Shown piece by piece: positions 8,151-16,165 of a stretch of DNA of 64,000 nucleotides. Origin of the DNA: Mucilaginibacter rubeus (GTDB lineage: Bacteria; Bacteroidota; Bacteroidia; Sphingobacteriales; Sphingobacteriaceae); assembly GCF_003286415.2 (NCBI RefSeq), contig NZ_CP043450.1, positions 1,364,001-1,428,000 of the forward strand. Reading direction: 5' to 3'. A program made the position numbers and the translations under genes. The notes under the pieces were generated by a model. That model was not told the origin of the DNA, did no database searches, and was given only the letters and a program-made list of their open reading frames with translations. Numbering within the stretch: position 1 is the stretch's first letter; each line of letters starts with the position of its first letter.

Positions 8151-8303
8151 TCAGTCGGCGCTGCCTAAATCTCTTTTAAAGCCGGTTGTTAGTGAGTTTA
8201 CCGGTGCAATCACAAGTTTTTCTTTGCTTTCGTTTTTGCTTGTAGTTGATGATAATGCACCTGCGCTAAGCACTACTGTTGTTATGAGGATGAATTTTTT
8301 CAT
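8151..8303 (-). CDS. Small exported peptide ending GFKRDLGSAD (DLGSAD family, member C)
   Basis: 50 aa from ATG 8303 to TGA 8151. It starts with a signal-like segment (MKKFILITTVVLSAGALSS), continues with a short polar spacer (residues 22-36), and ends NSLTTGFKRDLGSAD. It sits 33 bp after member D and 75 bp before the start of the 411-aa repeat protein, in one orientation, so the group looks like an operon. The N-terminus resembles member A (both MKKFI), while the end matches members D and E (TG, aromatic, KRDLGSAD). The function is unknown. Confidence 0.78.
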   Translation of the reverse strand: MKKFILITTVVLSAGALSSTTSKNESKEKLVIAPVNSLTTGFKRDLGSAD

Positions 8304-8336
8304 GTTGTTTTATGTTTATGATCGTGAATAGATAAA

Positions 8337-8480
8337 TCAGTCAGCACTCCCCAGGTCTCTTTTGTAGCCGGTTGTAAATAAATGAAGGTTAGCAAACTCA
8401 ACTTTAGGGCTTTCTTTTTTGCATGATGAGATAGCTCCTGTAAACAGAACTGCTAAAGCGATGGTGATTATTTTTTTCAT
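8337..8480 (-). CDS. Small lipoprotein-like peptide ending GYKRDLGSAD (DLGSAD family, member D)
   Basis: 47 aa from ATG 8480 to TGA 8337. The N-terminus (MKKIITIALAVLFTGAISSC) ends in a lipobox-like AISSC with Cys20, followed by KKE, so it may be lipidated and held in a membrane, unlike its neighbours. The spacer is about 15 residues, and the protein ends LFTTGYKRDLGSAD. It lies 52 bp after member E and 33 bp before member C. If lipidated, only about 27 residues remain, a third of which are the conserved tail. The function is unknown. Confidence 0.75.
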   Translation of the reverse strand: MKKIITIALAVLFTGAISSCKKESPKVEFANLHLFTTGYKRDLGSAD

Positions 8481-8532
8481 GATCGTATGATATTATCGAT
8501 GTTGAATTTCTGTATTGATTTTTTAATTGATC

Positions 8533-8694
8533 TCAGTCGGCACTTCCCAGGTCGCGTTTAAAACCTGTTGGTGTTTTAGTGAAATTGACAGCTGTTGGCT
8601 GTGCATCTTTTTTTGCCGATGATGACAAAACTGATGACGGTGACAGTACCCCGGCGCCTACGGTAAGGAGTACAAAAAACACTGTTTTTTTCAT
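8533..8694 (-). CDS. Small exported peptide ending GFKRDLGSAD (DLGSAD family, member E)
   Basis: 53 aa from ATG 8694 to TGA 8533, first gene of the cluster in the direction of transcription. The signal-like N-terminus is MKKTVFFVLLTVGAGVLS, followed by a Ser-rich stretch, a spacer (AKKDAQPTAVNF) and the tail TKTPTGFKRDLGSAD. It is downstream of the 570-bp AT-rich gap that should hold the cluster promoter. Codons of the shared tail differ from those of D and C at several third positions, e.g. CGC against AGA for Arg. The function is unknown. Confidence 0.76.
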   Translation of the reverse strand: MKKTVFFVLLTVGAGVLSPSSVLSSSAKKDAQPTAVNFTKTPTGFKRDLGSAD

Positions 8695-9264
8695 ATTGAT
8701 TAATTATTGTATTTAATATTCTATTTTTTAAATTAATACGATAGTAAATATTTAATAAAACTCGTTAAGCTTATTTAAAGCTTATCACAAATATTTCAAA
8801 ACCCGGATTTTACTCTCTGTTTTTTTAAAATGCTGTGTTATTTAAATCTTAAATAAATGTTATCTGTTTCGTATTTTTACACTGTTAATTATTCGGTTAA
8901 ATTACTAATTTTAAATGTTATATCATTTGTGTTAGTTGCTTGCAGAGTATACAATTTATTGCACGTTTTTCACATTATTTCACTTATTTGATATACAAAC
9001 TATAGTCAATATTGTATATTTCATGTATATATTGAAATATTATTGTAATTGGTTATAATCTGCTCAATGCGGTATGGGATAATTGTTTTTTACGTATTTA
9101 ATACGCTGTATATCAAATATTTAACACTGCAAATATAAATATGTTTTTTAATTAGTTTGAAAAAAATATAAAATAATTTTCCACAGTGTTTTTTATTCTT
9201 AACATTAAATATAATTCAGCATTATTTTATAACTTTCACCCCAACAGAACGTAGAAGTTTTTTG
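8695..9264. other. Long AT-rich divergent intergenic region
   Basis: 570 bp without a credible gene, roughly three-quarters A+T, between the DLGSAD cluster (leftward) and the TPR membrane protein (rightward). It must contain promoters for both. An inverted repeat ATATTTCA / TGAAATAT (9016-9023 and 9033-9040) and a pair of AAGCTT half-palindromes (about 8767-8782) stand out, but both are weak in such AT-rich DNA. I could not assign a Bacteroidota -33/-7 promoter with confidence. Confidence 0.5.
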
Positions 9265-10695
9265 ATGAAAAGAATCGGTACATTTATATTATTCATTTTA
9301 TTATCATTAACGGTATACGCGAATGATATTAATGATGTTGCCGCTACCGATACTAATGAGGTTATATCCATAAATGCAAATGCATATAAAAACAGGTTAA
9401 CTAACCCCGAGCAAACCGTTCAGGATGCTAATAAGGCACTCAAATTATCAACCAAACTCAATTACATTAACGGTATTGCCGAAGCTTATCGTGTTATTGG
9501 TATAGGTAAATACTATTTAGATCAGCCCGAAAAAGCTATAGAAAACTACCTTAATTCGCTTTCATATTTTACCCGTAATAATAACCTGAAGGGTGAGGCG
9601 AGCGTTTATAATAACATTGGTATCCTATTCAGGGACCATGATTATGAACGCTCTCTTGATTATCTTAATAAAGGGTTGGAGATAGCTCAAAAAATAAATG
9701 ATGCTAAGCTGCTTGGTTCATTGTACCTGAACATAGGTAACGTTTACACGCGTAAAAATAACCTGTATATGGCGCTTAAGTTTTATGATAAAAGCTTCCC
9801 CATATTTCAAAAACGCAAGGACAGTATTAACATGATCCAGTGTTTGCAAAACAGGGGTGTTATTTATTTTAAGCTTAAAGATTATGATAAGGCGCTAAGT
9901 TTATTGCTTGAGGCCAACACTGGGGCAAAAGCTGGCGATTTAAATGAATCCGTAGCCAGCGTTGACCTTACGCTTGCAGCGCTTTATATGGCCAAAGGTG
10001 ATTTTAAAAACGCGGAGAAGATGGTGCAGGAGGGCACTGCCTATACCCAATTGGTAAAAGATCCAAAACTTGATTACGATTATAAATATACTACGTACGA
10101 ACTGGAGTATAATAAAAAGAATTACGCCCGCGCGGTAAATTTATTGAGAGAAATTTATACCCAGGATAGTACAACCTATAAAACCAACGTATCGGCACAA
10201 ATGAATTTGGTTGAGGCTAAGCGCAGGCAGGAAGAGCAGCTAAAAGAGAATGAAAGAATTGCCGAACGCCAGGCTTATGACCGGTCGAAGTTTTGGGCTG
10301 TAACTGTAGTTGCGGGTTTGTTGCTGGTAGTAATTGGGTTGCTTATAAGCAATGTGAAACGCAAGGCCAAAACCAATGCCCAGCTTACGCTTTTAAATGG
10401 TGAAGTATCGCGGCAAAAAGATAACCTTGACCGTATAAATCATCACCTGGAAGAGATTATCGACGAGCGTACCAAAGATCTACAGCTAAAAAACAAAAAG
10501 CTTTCGGAACATTCATCTTATCTGTCGCATCAGATCAGGGGACCAATAGCAACACTTCGCGGCTTAATTAACCTCGAAAAAGAAGGCCTGGTTGACCAGG
10601 CCGAATGTTTGGATATGATGGATAAGTGTGTATCTGAAATTGATGAAAAGATCATCGAAATGAGCGATATGCTGCATAACCCACCCCGGGTTTAA
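9265..10695 (+). CDS. TPR membrane protein with histidine-kinase phosphoacceptor helix but no ATPase domain
   Basis: 476 aa from ATG 9265 (a TTG lies just before it). There is a signal peptide (residues 1-19), then several TPR units over about 45-320 in the periplasm, a membrane helix at about 343-364 (FWAVTVVAGLLLVVIGLLIS), and a coiled-coil. The end is an HisKA-like segment with H422 in SYLSHQIRGPIATLRGL. The protein stops about 55 residues later, where a kinase would continue into HATPase_c; no N, G1 or G2 boxes are present and no frameshifted remnant is visible downstream. It may therefore accept phosphate from another kinase or act as a non-catalytic sensor. It is divergent from the DLGSAD peptides, which makes it their most likely partner in this window (inference). 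Confidence 0.85.
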   Translation: MKRIGTFILFILLSLTVYANDINDVAATDTNEVISINANAYKNRLTNPEQTVQDANKALKLSTKLNYINGIAEAYRVIGIGKYYLDQPEKAIENYLNSLSYFTRNNNLKGEASVYNNIGILFRDHDYERSLDYLNKGLEIAQKINDAKLLGSLYLNIGNVYTRKNNLYMALKFYDKSFPIFQKRKDSINMIQCLQNRGVIYFKLKDYDKALSLLLEANTGAKAGDLNESVASVDLTLAALYMAKGDFKNAEKMVQEGTAYTQLVKDPKLDYDYKYTTYELEYNKKNYARAVNLLREIYTQDSTTYKTNVSAQMNLVEAKRRQEEQLKENERIAERQAYDRSKFWAVTVVAGLLLVVIGLLISNVKRKAKTNAQLTLLNGEVSRQKDNLDRINHHLEEIIDERTKDLQLKNKKLSEHSSYLSHQIRGPIATLRGLINLEKEGLVDQAECLDMMDKCVSEIDEKIIEMSDMLHNPPRV

Positions 10696-10991
10696 TACGC
10701 AAAATGCACAGGTAAATTTGAATGTATCTGTGCTTCAATAAGCCCCAGGTATATACAATACCACGATATCATTTGTAACACCAGCAATTGCCTGTGTTGG
10801 TTGTAGCCCTGAGTTTCAAAAGCCAGTGTTTCACTGGCTGATGTTACAAAAAATCTTACCTCTCCTTTGCTTGGTTTAAAACGAGCCTTCAGTAAATCAA
10901 AAGCTTTAACTTTTAGTTTGCTTTTGGGATCATGGATGATGCCATCACTCAGGTTTTCGTTTTTTGATATAGAGATAAGATAATTTGACAT
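10692..10991 (-). CDS. Hypothetical protein, 99 aa
   Basis: Starts at ATG 10991 (MSNYLISISKNENLSDGII); an upstream alternative at 11021 is less likely. Its stop overlaps the stop of the convergent TPR gene by 4 bp. No signal peptide is seen; there is one mildly hydrophobic stretch late in the protein (LLVLQMISWYCIYLGL) that could be a buried helix. The middle is basic (KSKLKVKAFDLLKARFKPSK). I do not recognise a family and see no catalytic motif. It has its own 190-bp AT-rich upstream region. Confidence 0.6.
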   Translation of the reverse strand: MSNYLISISKNENLSDGIIHDPKSKLKVKAFDLLKARFKPSKGEVRFFVTSASETLAFETQGYNQHRQLLVLQMISWYCIYLGLIEAQIHSNLPVHFAY

Positions 10992-11209
10992 ACGCTTTTT
11001 ATTTATACCCGTATGCCACAATTATTACTCCAAAACCTTTATAAAGCGCTCATTATCGATAAATTAGCGAATACAATAAAATGAAATTTATTTAAATTTC
11101 GTTTTATTAAATAATGTTAACTGGTATTTAATGGAAGCCGTTTGGCTGGATACTAATACGAAGCAAACAATATACACTATCGATAAATTGTAACATTTTC
11201 AGCACACAA

Positions 11210-11578
11210 TTACATGGCCACTACGGCCTTGTTACGTAGCTCTTCATAAAGTAATATAACCTTACGTTGTAAATTGGCAATTTCCGATTCGCGGTCTATT
11301 AGTTTTTTTTGTGCTACGCTCAAGCTCGAAGGTTTCGTATCAACCTCTTCACTATCGAGGGCAAGCAGGTGTACTACATTCACATCAAAAATATTAGCGA
11401 TTTGTTCCAGGCGCGATAAGTTAATATCGGTTACACCTGTTTCAATTTTTGAAAATGCCGGAATTGAGATGCCCAAACGGTTGGCCACATCTTCCTGGCT
11501 CCATCCATGTTGGTGGCGTAATGTCCGGATGTTTTTACCAACGGATTTGTTTGTCTTCTTTTTTACAGTATCACTCAT
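11210..11578 (-). CDS. XRE-family transcriptional regulator
   Basis: 122 aa from ATG 11578; a TTG two codons upstream is less likely. Residues about 15-70 form a Cro/C1-type helix-turn-helix: IRTLRHQHGWSQEDVANRLG, then ISIPAFSKIETGVTDIN, the recognition region. Residues about 85-115 form a short coiled-coil (LIDRESEIANLQRKVILLYE) that probably makes dimers. No ligand or protease domain is present. It is alone between the hypothetical gene and the helicase, so its targets are unknown. It is also about 2.5 kb from the peptide cluster, a weak reason to consider it as its regulator. Confidence 0.9.
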   Translation of the reverse strand: MSDTVKKKTNKSVGKNIRTLRHQHGWSQEDVANRLGISIPAFSKIETGVTDINLSRLEQIANIFDVNVVHLLALDSEEVDTKPSSLSVAQKKLIDRESEIANLQRKVILLYEELRNKAVVAM

Positions 11579-11742
11579 GTTCAATTAATAATTAAGGGAA
11601 AGGACACTGAAGACAATCCAAATGGTATGCCATCATTAAATTACCTTTAAATTAGTGTTATAAAGGCAATTTAATGATGGGGTGTGGAAATGCCTGGGGA
11701 AGCAATTCCTCAAAGTAGGGATTTTTAACTCTTGGTTTATGT

Positions 11743-14025
11743 TTACTGGAGAATGTAAAGCTTCGCGAATTTTAGTAATAATTGCTTTTGACCAATCTCC
11801 TTAAAGAATATGGTAGCCTTAATATCGGGCTTATTACCCTCCAGTGAGATCACTTTACCGAAGCCGAAACGTTCGTGCTCAACCTCCATACCTACCTGCA
11901 AATTAGAGGTGTCAGAAGGTTTGAAATTGGCTGAAGGTACGTGAGCCTTTGTCAGTATAGAAGTGGTTTTTACAGGCGCGGCAGCAGCCGGCTTAGGGCG
12001 TGAAAAGCTGTCGGGTTGTTTGTCGCGGCTCCATGCTTTGCGCTCGTCGTCAAACGGATTACTGGCCGATGATGGTTTTGCGGTGTAGTCAAGCTCAAGG
12101 AATTTAGCGTCAATTTCGTCTAAAAAGCGGCTTGGCTCGCAATTAATCAAGGTTCCGAACTTGAAACGCGAAGTAGCATAACTAATGTGCAGCTTACTTT
12201 CGGCACGGGTTACGGCTACATAAAACAGGCGGCGCTCCTCTTCCAGATCACTACGTGAGTTAAGCGACATTTGCGACGGGAAAAGATTTTCCTCCAAGCC
12301 TACAACATAAACCTGCGGAAATTCAAGACCTTTTGATGAATGGATAGTCATGAGGGATACCGTATCAGCATCCTTGTTTTTATCCTTGTCATCGTTAGTT
12401 AATAAAGCTACATCCTGCATGAAAATATCAAGGCCTTTTTCCTCAATATCCTCACGTTCCGAAAACTCTTTAATACCGTTTAAAAGCTCCTGGATATTTT
12501 CGTAACGGTTAAGGCCTTCCACCGATTTATCTTCGTAAAGATCCTTCAATAAGCCAGAATGTTGGGCTACATATAAGGCCGATTCATAGGCTGATTTGGT
12601 TTTGGCCAGCACCTGGAAACTCTGGATCATGGTAGCAAAATTGGCTACCGCGCCGGAGATTTTACCTTCAAGATATTTACCCGGTTCAACTATTACCTCC
12701 CATGGGGTTATGCCGTGCTGATCGGCTGCTACAATGATCTTATCAACCGAAGTATCGCCAATGCCGCGTTTAGGATAGTTAATAACGCGTTTTAAGGCTT
12801 CCTCATCATTGGGATTAAAGGTGAGCCTGAAATATGCTATCAGGTCCTTAATTTCCTTACGCTGATAAAATGAAAGCCCTCCGTATATCTTATAGGGGAT
12901 GCCCAGCTTACGCAAAGCCTCCTCCATAGAGCGTGACTGCGCATTGGTTCGGTAAAGTATAGCAAATGCCGACCATTTAAGCCCGTTCGAGCTACGGTCC
13001 TGCATAATAGCTTCAGCTACTATTTTGCCTTCCTCGTTATCGCTGAAGGCACGCATAACCTTGATCTTATCGCCCGATTCTTTTTCGGAGAAAACATTCT
13101 TTTTAAGCTGATCTTTATTATTGCGGATGATGCTGTTGGCTACATTTACAATGTTTTGAGTTGAGCGGTAGTTTTGCTCCAGCTTAAATACCTTCAAATC
13201 CGGATAATCCTTTTCAAAGTTTAAAATATTCTGAATGTTAGCGCCACGGAAAGCGTAGATACTTTGAGCGTCATCGCCCACAACGCATAAGTTTTCGTTA
13301 ACGGCAGCCAGCTTTTTAACAATCAGGTACTGCGAAAAGTTGGTATCCTGATACTCATCCACCATCAGGTACTTAAACTTATGTTGGTATTTATTAAGCA
13401 CATCAGGGTGCAGCTTCAATAACTCGTTGGTTTTGTACAACAAGTCGTCAAAGTCCATAGCTCCTGCGCGGTAGCAGCGGGTGGCATACATCTCGTAGAT
13501 CTTGCCCATTTGCCCGCGACCGCTTGAAAAGTCATCGGCCTGGATCTGTTCGTTCTTGTTATACTCCTGCCACGAGATCAGGTTATTTTTTGATGCCGAG
13601 ATGCGGTTGAGTACAAAGTTCACATTGTACAGCTTGTCGTCGAGGTTCATTTCCTTTAAAATGGCCCTTAAAACGCTTTTGCTATCGTCGGTATCGTAAA
13701 TGGTAAAATTGCTTGGGTAGCCAATTTTTTCGGCTTCAACCCGTAAAATTTTGGCAAACACCGAGTGGAAGGTGCCCATCCAGATATTTTTGGCTTCGGT
13801 ACCCACCACATGGGTGATACGCTCGCGCATTTCGCGGGCGGCCTTATTGGTAAAGGTAAGCACCAGTATATTAAACGAATCAACACCTTTACGTATCAAA
13901 TGCGCCACGCGATAGGTAATAACACGTGTTTTACCCGATCCGGCACCGGCAATAATCATTACCGGTCCTTCAGTTTGTTCAACCGCTGCCCTTTGTTCGG
14001 GGTTTAATCCCTGTAAATAATCCAA
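11743..14025 (-). CDS. ATP-dependent DNA helicase, UvrD/PcrA type
   Basis: 760 aa, normal length for SF1A 3'-to-5' helicases acting in nucleotide-excision and mismatch repair and in clearing RecA or stalled polymerases. Motifs: Q-motif LNPEQRAAV, Walker A GAGSGKT (residues 27-33), Ia TFTNKAAREMRERI, II DEYQDTN, III GDDAQSIYAFRGA, IV EQNYRST, V TIHSSKGLEFPQVYV, VI EERRLFYVAVTRA. The C-terminal tail (about 690-760) has the Tudor-like PcrA segment VEHERFGFGKVISLEG. The start is TTG: no in-frame ATG is nearby upstream, and a GAAAGAGGAA purine-rich stretch lies before it. Confidence 0.95.
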   Translation of the reverse strand: MDYLQGLNPEQRAAVEQTEGPVMIIAGAGSGKTRVITYRVAHLIRKGVDSFNILVLTFTNKAAREMRERITHVVGTEAKNIWMGTFHSVFAKILRVEAEKIGYPSNFTIYDTDDSKSVLRAILKEMNLDDKLYNVNFVLNRISASKNNLISWQEYNKNEQIQADDFSSGRGQMGKIYEMYATRCYRAGAMDFDDLLYKTNELLKLHPDVLNKYQHKFKYLMVDEYQDTNFSQYLIVKKLAAVNENLCVVGDDAQSIYAFRGANIQNILNFEKDYPDLKVFKLEQNYRSTQNIVNVANSIIRNNKDQLKKNVFSEKESGDKIKVMRAFSDNEEGKIVAEAIMQDRSSNGLKWSAFAILYRTNAQSRSMEEALRKLGIPYKIYGGLSFYQRKEIKDLIAYFRLTFNPNDEEALKRVINYPKRGIGDTSVDKIIVAADQHGITPWEVIVEPGKYLEGKISGAVANFATMIQSFQVLAKTKSAYESALYVAQHSGLLKDLYEDKSVEGLNRYENIQELLNGIKEFSEREDIEEKGLDIFMQDVALLTNDDKDKNKDADTVSLMTIHSSKGLEFPQVYVVGLEENLFPSQMSLNSRSDLEEERRLFYVAVTRAESKLHISYATSRFKFGTLINCEPSRFLDEIDAKFLELDYTAKPSSASNPFDDERKAWSRDKQPDSFSRPKPAAAAPVKTTSILTKAHVPSANFKPSDTSNLQVGMEVEHERFGFGKVISLEGNKPDIKATIFFKEIGQKQLLLKFAKLYILQ

Positions 14026-14091
14026 AATCTTTTCCTCTTTCTATGAGGCAGCGAAATTAAGGTTTTGGGCTGAAAGGGGAAAGGATTTCGG

Positions 14092-14113
14092 ATATCGAAT
14101 TTGAGATTTCGGA
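14092..14113. repeat. GATTTCGGA-type short repeat
   Basis: GATTTCGGATATCGAA followed by GAGATTTCGGAA, in the spacer before the helicase. The reverse complement of the same word (AAATCCGAAATC) is repeated at about 16124-16165, so it belongs to a dispersed simple repeat type. Confidence 0.5.
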
Positions 14114-14184
14114 ATTATTTTGGAAAATTGAAATGATGAGTGTCTGACATAATTTTGCGATCGGACTATGCTCTTAAGCTACTC

Positions 14185-14544
14185 TTAATTCAAAAACTTA
14201 TTAATAGTCTTCACCAGCTTATTTACATCAAAAGGCTTAGGGACAAAGGCATCATAACCAAAGTTAACCAGGGCTATGGCCTGTTCATGGTAGGCAGAGA
14301 TCAGGATTACGGGGATGTGACGGGTATCTTCGTTACTTTTAATCAACTGGCAAATACGACCGCCGTTGAGGCCTGGTAGCATATAGTCGGTTAAAACAAG
14401 GTCGGGGTTGTAGTTTTTTACGGCTGCAATAATATCATCGGTACGGTTAAGTCCGGTAACCTCAAAGTCATGGAAAGTGAGCACTGTTTCCAATACCCTT
14501 AAAATTTCGGCATCATCTTCAATTATGAGTATATTTTTCGCCAT
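14185..14544 (-). CDS. Single-domain response regulator (CheY-like receiver)
   Basis: 119 aa, just one receiver domain and no output domain. Acidic pocket D10-D11 (LIIEDDAEI), phosphoacceptor D53 (VLTDYMLPG), the switch Ser in VILISAYH, and the invariant Lys in FVPKPFD. It must act by protein contact or as a phosphotransfer step. No kinase gene is adjacent; candidates in the window are the orphan TPR kinase at 25357 or the ATPase-less TPR protein at 9265, but neither link is shown by position. ATG start. Confidence 0.93.
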   Translation of the reverse strand: MAKNILIIEDDAEILRVLETVLTFHDFEVTGLNRTDDIIAAVKNYNPDLVLTDYMLPGLNGGRICQLIKSNEDTRHIPVILISAYHEQAIALVNFGYDAFVPKPFDVNKLVKTINKFLN

Positions 14545-14884
14545 AGATAAATGCTAATTGATGTTTGATTTGCTATTAGCTTCTTAATGACACAAATAAA
14601 CAAAATGTTTTATAATTAAAAATATTCCTATTGTGTTTAATTTGAGTGGATATGGGAATATATTATTGGTATCGACCTTATTAACAGTACGATATAGCGG
14701 TATTGTACCTGTATTTTATCTTTTTGTAAAGATAATTGTTTTGATGTTTATTTCGTTAAAGTGATTGATAATTAGTTAAATGGGGCTGTTTTAATTATAA
14801 CGGGCAGTATAATTGGCCGTTTTGTATCCGTGAGATGCAACTCATTGAAAGTTAAGGTGTCATTTATGGCATAACCTGATAGAT
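14545..14884. other. Intergenic region, 340 bp, no gene seen
   Basis: An AT-rich divergent spacer between the response regulator (leftward) and a secreted protein (rightward). I see no credible small gene, RNA fold or strong palindrome in it; it presumably holds both promoters. Confidence 0.5.
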
Positions 14885-14896
14885 ATGATTTGCAAA

Positions 14897-16054
14897 ATGA
14901 AAACTAAATTTCGCCCCGGTCGGCTGATGCTTTTGATGTTTTTTATTGTTGTCGCAAACCGAAGCATTGCTCAATCTGCCGATAAATCGGAAGGTGATAA
15001 TAGTGTTATAATGCCTCGGAATGATGCCGACACACTCGGTAATAATGCGACGGCGTTTATGCCTCCGGCAGATCCTTTAAAAAATGCCGGAATTATTTAT
15101 GATGAAGATAACGCGGACAATCAAATAAAAAATGGCGCGCTGAAGATCGCTTCAAAAAAATATAGCAAGCTTTATGCCGCCGGTAAACTGGATGAGCTAA
15201 TGATTGAAAACCGCTTTGGCGAGGTTAAAATAAACACCTGGAACCGTAGCGAGTTTAGTGTAGAAGTACAGGTAAACATTTACGCCGATAAACAAACGGA
15301 CGCCCAGGGCTTTTTAAACGCCATTAATATAAGTGACAGCAGGAGGGAAGCGCTTGTATCCTTTAAAACTATCATTGGGGATAATGGAATTAATAATGGC
15401 AATGTTTTATGGAAAGGAGAAGATAAGCCCCGTATCAAGAAAATCGAGATCAATTACATCGTTTTTATGCCTGTGAAAAACGCGCTCAGCATAATCAATA
15501 ACTACGGCACAACTATTCTACCCGATTTTGAAGGGAAATTGATGTTGAACAGCCTTTATAGTAACTTGAAGGCAAAAAGATTGATCAACCCGCTCAACTA
15601 CGTAAAGGTAAACTTTGGCGATGTCGATATTGAAGGCTTTAGCGGTACCAGGCTGGAGGTTTTACACGGCAGTCTTGACCTTAATGAAGGTAGCAATTTC
15701 AGCGTAAGCGTTAGCTATGGTCCGGCACGGATAGGGAAGATCTATTCTTCGGCTACTATTGATGCGAGATTTGGCAAGCAATTCAGGATTGAAGACATCG
15801 ACAAAAACATAAAAACATTGCATGTAAACGCCGCTTACACCAGTGTGCAGGTAGGCCGAATTACCGGGGTAAATGCCAATTGTGATGTGAGTACCTACTA
15901 CGGAACCTTAAACAACAGCGATCCGCAAATCACGTTAACGAGTGATAAGTCGCCCGATAATCAGGAGAAAAGCTACAAAGGCCGTTTGGGTAAAGGCGAT
16001 GCGAACCGGAATATTGTAATTAAAACAAACTTCGGCCGGGTTAATTTTGATTAA
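14897..16054 (+). CDS. Secreted beta-strand repeat protein, DUF4097-like, unknown function
   Basis: 385 aa from ATG 14897; an ATG four codons upstream is possible, but the shorter form gives a neat signal peptide (MKTKFRPGRLMLLMFFIVV, cleavage after SIAQ). The mature part is poor in Cys and built of alternating short strands with recurring FGEV/FGRV and NYGT/YYGT turns (e.g. ENRFGEVKINTWNRSEF, KTNFGRVNFD at the end). That looks like the right-handed beta-solenoid of DUF4097-type proteins often found with membrane stress regulators. It is likely periplasmic or outer-membrane. No neighbour hints at its task; a hairpin terminator follows. Confidence 0.7.
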   Translation: MKTKFRPGRLMLLMFFIVVANRSIAQSADKSEGDNSVIMPRNDADTLGNNATAFMPPADPLKNAGIIYDEDNADNQIKNGALKIASKKYSKLYAAGKLDELMIENRFGEVKINTWNRSEFSVEVQVNIYADKQTDAQGFLNAINISDSRREALVSFKTIIGDNGINNGNVLWKGEDKPRIKKIEINYIVFMPVKNALSIINNYGTTILPDFEGKLMLNSLYSNLKAKRLINPLNYVKVNFGDVDIEGFSGTRLEVLHGSLDLNEGSNFSVSVSYGPARIGKIYSSATIDARFGKQFRIEDIDKNIKTLHVNAAYTSVQVGRITGVNANCDVSTYYGTLNNSDPQITLTSDKSPDNQEKSYKGRLGKGDANRNIVIKTNFGRVNFD

Positions 16055-16065
16055 AGCAAAGACAC

Positions 16066-16101
16066 AAAAAGGCGATGAGCTCAAACACTCATCGCCTTTT
16101 T
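16066..16101. terminator. Bidirectional hairpin terminator
   Basis: A 14-bp stem AAAAAGGCGATGAG / CTCATCGCCTTTTT around an 8-nt loop, ending in a T-run. It lies between convergent genes, the secreted protein at 14897 and the M1 peptidase at 16166. Confidence 0.88.
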
Positions 16102-16123
16102 TAATTCTTTCTAATCTCTAATC

Positions 16124-16165
16124 CCGGAAAATCCGAAATCGAAATTCCCAAATCCGAAATCAAAA
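16124..16165. repeat. AAATCCGAAATC simple repeat
   Basis: Three near-copies of the AATCCGAAATC word in a row, just past the stop of the M1 peptidase; related in reverse to the words at 14092-14113. Confidence 0.5.

Noticed and set aside
6623..8694. DLGSAD peptides as RiPP precursors (e.g. graspetide-like, with Lys and Asp in the core)
   Set aside because: No ATP-grasp, LanM, radical SAM or other modifying enzyme or dedicated peptidase/exporter is encoded nearby, and the N-termini look like Sec signals rather than RiPP leaders. Not excluded if the enzymes are elsewhere.
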